Part shown: positions 6,226-8,026 of the stretch, piece by piece
Numbering within the stretch: position 1 is the stretch's first letter
How the letters are laid out: every line of letters starts with the position of its first letter
Assembly: GCA_012797215.1 (NCBI GenBank)
Contig: JAAZPN010000330.1
Span: 1-8,026 of the forward strand
Length of the DNA: 8,026 bases
From: Chloroflexota bacterium
GTDB lineage: Bacteria; Chloroflexota; Anaerolineae; Anaerolineales; Anaerolineaceae
Direction of reading: 5' to 3'
The notes under the pieces: generated by a model
Told to the model about the DNA's origin: nothing
What the model saw: the letters and a program-made list of their open reading frames with translations, nothing else
The model's database searches: none
Translations under genes and position numbers: made by a program

Positions 6226-7150
6226 ATTCAGCTCCTAGAAAATTCCGTGCGATATTTTCGCTGTAGTCCCAAATTTCACGCTGCAGACGCTGGTTAAGCA
6301 CATAGCTGGCGGGGTTTTCTTCGATGGTCCGGTTGAAATACTTGCCTGTCACTCCGGCCAATTCGGGAGCCGCGGCAAGATAGCGCACAGCTTCGCCTGA
6401 TACCGCAGGGTCTCTTAAGAACAAACCAAGCACATAGCGGTTATAAAAGCGATACAGAAAGTTGTTGTTCATGCCGATGTTCGTGCGAACAGCGCCGGGA
6501 TGCATGATAAACACGCTCACGCCGCTGCTCCTCAGGCGCTCTGCCAGCTCCAGACCGGTTAGCAATTGGGCAATTTTGGCAGCTCCGTACGCTTGCAGGG
6601 GAATATATAAGCGCCTGGACCAATCCAGGTCGTTCATTTTGAGGCCGCCAAAACGATGCGCTTCGGAATTGACTTCAATGATGCGGGCTGGGGCGGCAGC
6701 TTTCAGGTTGGGGAGGAGCGCTGTGGTTAGAACAAAGGCCGCCAGATGAATAACGCCAAAAATTTCCTCATTCCCATCGGGCGTCAGCCGACGGCGTTTA
6801 TTGAATACTCCGGCATTGTTCACTAAGATGTCAATTTTGGGATATTTTTCCGAGATTTGCTTGGCAGCCCGGCCGACCTCCGCGAGGATGCGCATGTCAG
6901 CAATAAAGATATCGGCTTCCGCCTTGAACTCGCTGCGCAGCTCATCCTGCACTTTGCGGGCTTTTTCCGGGTTGCGGCAGAGCAGGACAAGGCGCGCGCC
7001 AGCTTTCGCGAGCTGCCTGGCGCTCTGGTAACCAACGCCAGAGGTGGCCCCGGTGATGACGCAAGTTTTTCCATCAAGACGCGCGTCAGTTTTATTCTGT
7101 TTCTTCAGGCTGTTTTGGATGTATTGCAGTTCGTCGGGAAGTAGTTTCAT
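6215..7150 (-). CDS. Short-chain dehydrogenase/reductase (retinol-dehydrogenase-like)
   Basis: A 311-residue classical-type SDR using NAD(P)(H) for alcohol/carbonyl interconversion. It has the cofactor motif TGATSGVG (33-40), NNAG (111-114), catalytic Ser162 in VNSEAH, Tyr188 and Lys192 (YGAAK), and HPGAVRT (217-223). Arg59 after the second strand (LLCRN) hints at NADP preference. The position that is Asn in the usual NHLGHFLLT stretch is Ile134 (GVIHLAAFVLT), so the fourth member of the tetrad is missing. Start ATG 7150 is chosen because the 28 residues further upstream overlap the preceding gene and show no family similarity. No good Shine-Dalgarno is seen, so it is probably coupled to the upstream gene, which ends eight bases earlier. 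The length and N-terminus resemble RDH/WWOX-type SDRs. The substrate is unknown. Confidence 0.88.
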   Translation of the reverse strand: MKLLPDELQYIQNSLKKQNKTDARLDGKTCVITGATSGVGYQSARQLAKAGARLVLLCRNPEKARKVQDELRSEFKAEADIFIADMRILAEVGRAAKQISEKYPKIDILVNNAGVFNKRRRLTPDGNEEIFGVIHLAAFVLTTALLPNLKAAAPARIIEVNSEAHRFGGLKMNDLDWSRRLYIPLQAYGAAKIAQLLTGLELAERLRSSGVSVFIMHPGAVRTNIGMNNNFLYRFYNRYVLGLFLRDPAVSGEAVRYLAAAPELAGVTGKYFNRTIEENPASYVLNQRLQREIWDYSENIARNFLGAEYDI

Positions 7151-7158
7151 AATCAGAT

Positions 7159-7629
7159 TTAACCGAAATGTTTGCGCATAAATCGCGGGTAAGCGCGTTT
7201 CATTGCTGGGACGTTCGCGAAAATGTCGCCCCACAGGTCATAGTAGTCGCGCTGGTGAATAATGAGGCCGGCAGCGTTCAGGCTGAGCTTGCTGCATCCG
7301 TAAATAGGAGTGCTGGGCGTCTTGCGGAAAATCATGGTCATTGTCCACTGCATGAAGATGACATTCTCGCCGCTGGCGATGGATGTGATGTCCATCTTAA
7401 GTTCCTGGCAGCGCTTGGTCAGGCGATTGCACATGGCCATAAAATCGGTTTTGCCGACCACCTTTTGGATGGGGTCCTGGAAAACGATTTCTTCAGCGTA
7501 GTAGGGAAAAATATGCGCCCAATCAGGTTTGCCGTTGGTGTTATAGGTTTGCGACCAGAGCTTTAATACCAGCTCCTCGGTCAGGGGTGGGAGCGTGGTC
7601 TGGAAATTTGGTTCGTCAACAGATATCAT
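7159..7629 (-). CDS. NTF2/SnoaL-like protein, first gene of the operon
   Basis: A 156-residue protein with the cone-shaped alpha+beta NTF2-like layout: an N-terminal helix (17-30), WAHIFPYYAEEIVFQDPI (37-54) typical of SnoaL and ketosteroid-isomerase folds, central strands around IFMQWTMTMIF (91-101), and the closing strand GLIIHQRDYYDLW (121-133). Family members include isomerases, epoxide hydrolases, cyclases and non-catalytic binding proteins, so the reaction cannot be named. Asp52 and Asp128 are candidate pocket acids. There is no signal peptide; the protein is probably cytosolic. Start ATG 7629 has only a weak GAGA upstream. The stop is eight bases before the SDR start, so the two are surely cotranscribed. 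I infer it acts on the same substrate as the SDR and flavoprotein. Confidence 0.75.
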   Translation of the reverse strand: MISVDEPNFQTTLPPLTEELVLKLWSQTYNTNGKPDWAHIFPYYAEEIVFQDPIQKVVGKTDFMAMCNRLTKRCQELKMDITSIASGENVIFMQWTMTMIFRKTPSTPIYGCSKLSLNAAGLIIHQRDYYDLWGDIFANVPAMKRAYPRFMRKHFG

Positions 7630-7673
7630 GCCGGGTCTCTCATTGAACAGAAATTTATTAGTAAAGATGCGTA

Positions 7674-7682
7674 ATCATAGCA
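7674..7682 (-). promoter_or_regulatory. Candidate extended -10 promoter for the operon
   Basis: On the - strand TGCTATGAT fits the extended -10 pattern (TG, one base, TATGAT). The -35 position holds only a weak match. A start near 7667 would give a leader of about 38 bases before ATG 7629. The site lies about 20 bases from the edge of the second repeat cluster. Confidence 0.4.
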
Positions 7683-7721
7683 GGATTGCGTGGACATTCC
7701 AGCCTGAACGCGTCCAGTTGC

Positions 7722-7802
7722 CATCCTGAACGCACTTGCCCGCGCCTGGTCATCCTGAACGCACTTGCCCGCGCCTGGTCATCCTGAACGCAGTGAAGGA
7801 TC
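7722..7802. repeat. 29-bp tandem repeat, two full copies and a partial
   Basis: CATCCTGAACGCACTTGC begins identical 29-base copies at 7722 and 7751. A third start at 7780 runs into the ATCCT/AGGAT hairpin version (7780-7802) seen between the 191-bp units. A degenerate earlier copy begins near 7701. CATCCTGAAC occurs once more at 7855, fused to the head of the fourth large unit. No gene is present in 7630-8026. Confidence 0.85.
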
Positions 7803-7816
7803 TGATGTTTCTCCGC

Positions 7817-7844
7817 AAGATTCTTCGCTTTGCTCAGAATGATA
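7817..7844. repeat. Hairpin module with ATTCT/AGAAT arms
   Basis: This is the counterpart of the module at 2351-2376. ATTCT (7820-7824) pairs with AGAAT (7836-7840). The equivalent arms at 2354 and 2370 are ATCCT and AGGAT, so both sides changed and pairing was kept. Confidence 0.6.
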
Positions 7845-7865
7845 AATCCGCTGTCATCCTGAACT

Positions 7866-8024
7866 CTGTTCTTGCATGGTCTCCAGACCATGCAAGGGTT
7901 TTGACCGAAAGGTCTCTGGTTTATGAGGGCATCAAGAGGAGACCTCCGGTCAGGCTGCTCGCTCGGTCTGGAGACCGGTAGAGCAATATTCACAGGCAGA
8001 CTGCCGCGCTTCGCTCGCAGTGAC
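7866..8024. repeat. Fourth copy of the large structured unit
   Basis: It aligns over its full length with the 2803-2961 copy, in the same orientation, with one extra base and more divergence in the loop. It shows the cleanest structure. CTTGCATGGTCT (7871-7882) and AGACCATGCAAG (7885-7896) form a perfect 12-bp palindrome with a two-base centre. TGACCG plus AGGTCTC (7902-7907, 7910-7916) pairs with GAGACCT plus CGGTCA (7939-7945, 7947-7952). CGGTCT (7964-7969) pairs with AGACCG (7972-7977). The tail hairpin ends at 8024. GGTCTCCAGACC (7878-7889) is also exactly complementary to GGTCTGGAGACC (7965-7976), an alternative long-range pairing. The window ends two bases later. Confidence 0.88.
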
Positions 8025-8026
8025 GC

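Noticed and set aside
7151..7234. N-terminal 28-residue extension of the SDR from an upstream start at 7234
   Set aside because: It would overlap the NTF2-like gene by 76 bases and has no family similarity; ATG 7150 fits the family N-terminus.
2421..8024. Composite transposon or insertion sequence
   Set aside because: No transposase or integrase frame is present between or within the repeat clusters, and the clusters are direct, not inverted. A non-autonomous element remains possible.

Overview
The window looks like a piece of a bacterial chromosome with moderate-to-high GC. I infer an anaerobic Chloroflexota-type organism (Anaerolineae-like) from the gap-pgk pairing and the style of the short dispersed hairpin repeats. 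That placement is recall-based and only moderately secure; no rRNA or other marker gene is present.

Layout. Positions 1-2144 hold core glycolysis on the + strand: the 3' part of a glyceraldehyde-3-phosphate dehydrogenase gene (gap) and a complete phosphoglycerate kinase gene (pgk). A strong terminator-like hairpin lies between the two, and a second terminator follows pgk. Positions 2198-3160 contain no gene. They hold a dense, structured repeat cluster: decayed hairpin modules, three head-to-tail copies of a 191-bp unit with exactly 191-bp spacing, then a 54-55-bp short tandem array. Positions 3162-4497 carry a divergent pair: a small cupin protein (-) and a VanZ-like membrane protein (+), with promoter-like sites between them. 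Positions 4645-7629 carry a compact - strand operon read in the order NTF2/SnoaL-like protein, short-chain dehydrogenase/reductase (SDR), phytoene-desaturase/retinol-saturase-like flavoprotein. The gap between the first two is 8 bp, and the last two overlap by 11 bp. Positions 7700-8026 return to the same repeat family in the same orientation, including a fourth copy of the large unit running almost to the window edge.

How it fits together. Gap and Pgk catalyse consecutive steps of lower glycolysis. The three-gene operon looks like a redox pathway on a hydrophobic, possibly isoprenoid or other lipid, substrate. The SDR would interconvert alcohol and carbonyl, the flavoprotein would saturate, desaturate or isomerise C=C bonds, and the SnoaL-like protein would be an isomerase, hydrolase or binding partner. 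No prenyl synthase or phytoene synthase is present, so a carotenoid assignment is not supported. The accessory block (cupin, VanZ-like, operon) is bracketed by direct copies of one repeat family.

The most unusual signal is the repeat family itself. It has nested inverted repeats, and paired base changes in its stems preserve base pairing between copies. I see no phage, plasmid, CRISPR, transposase, tRNA or rRNA gene.
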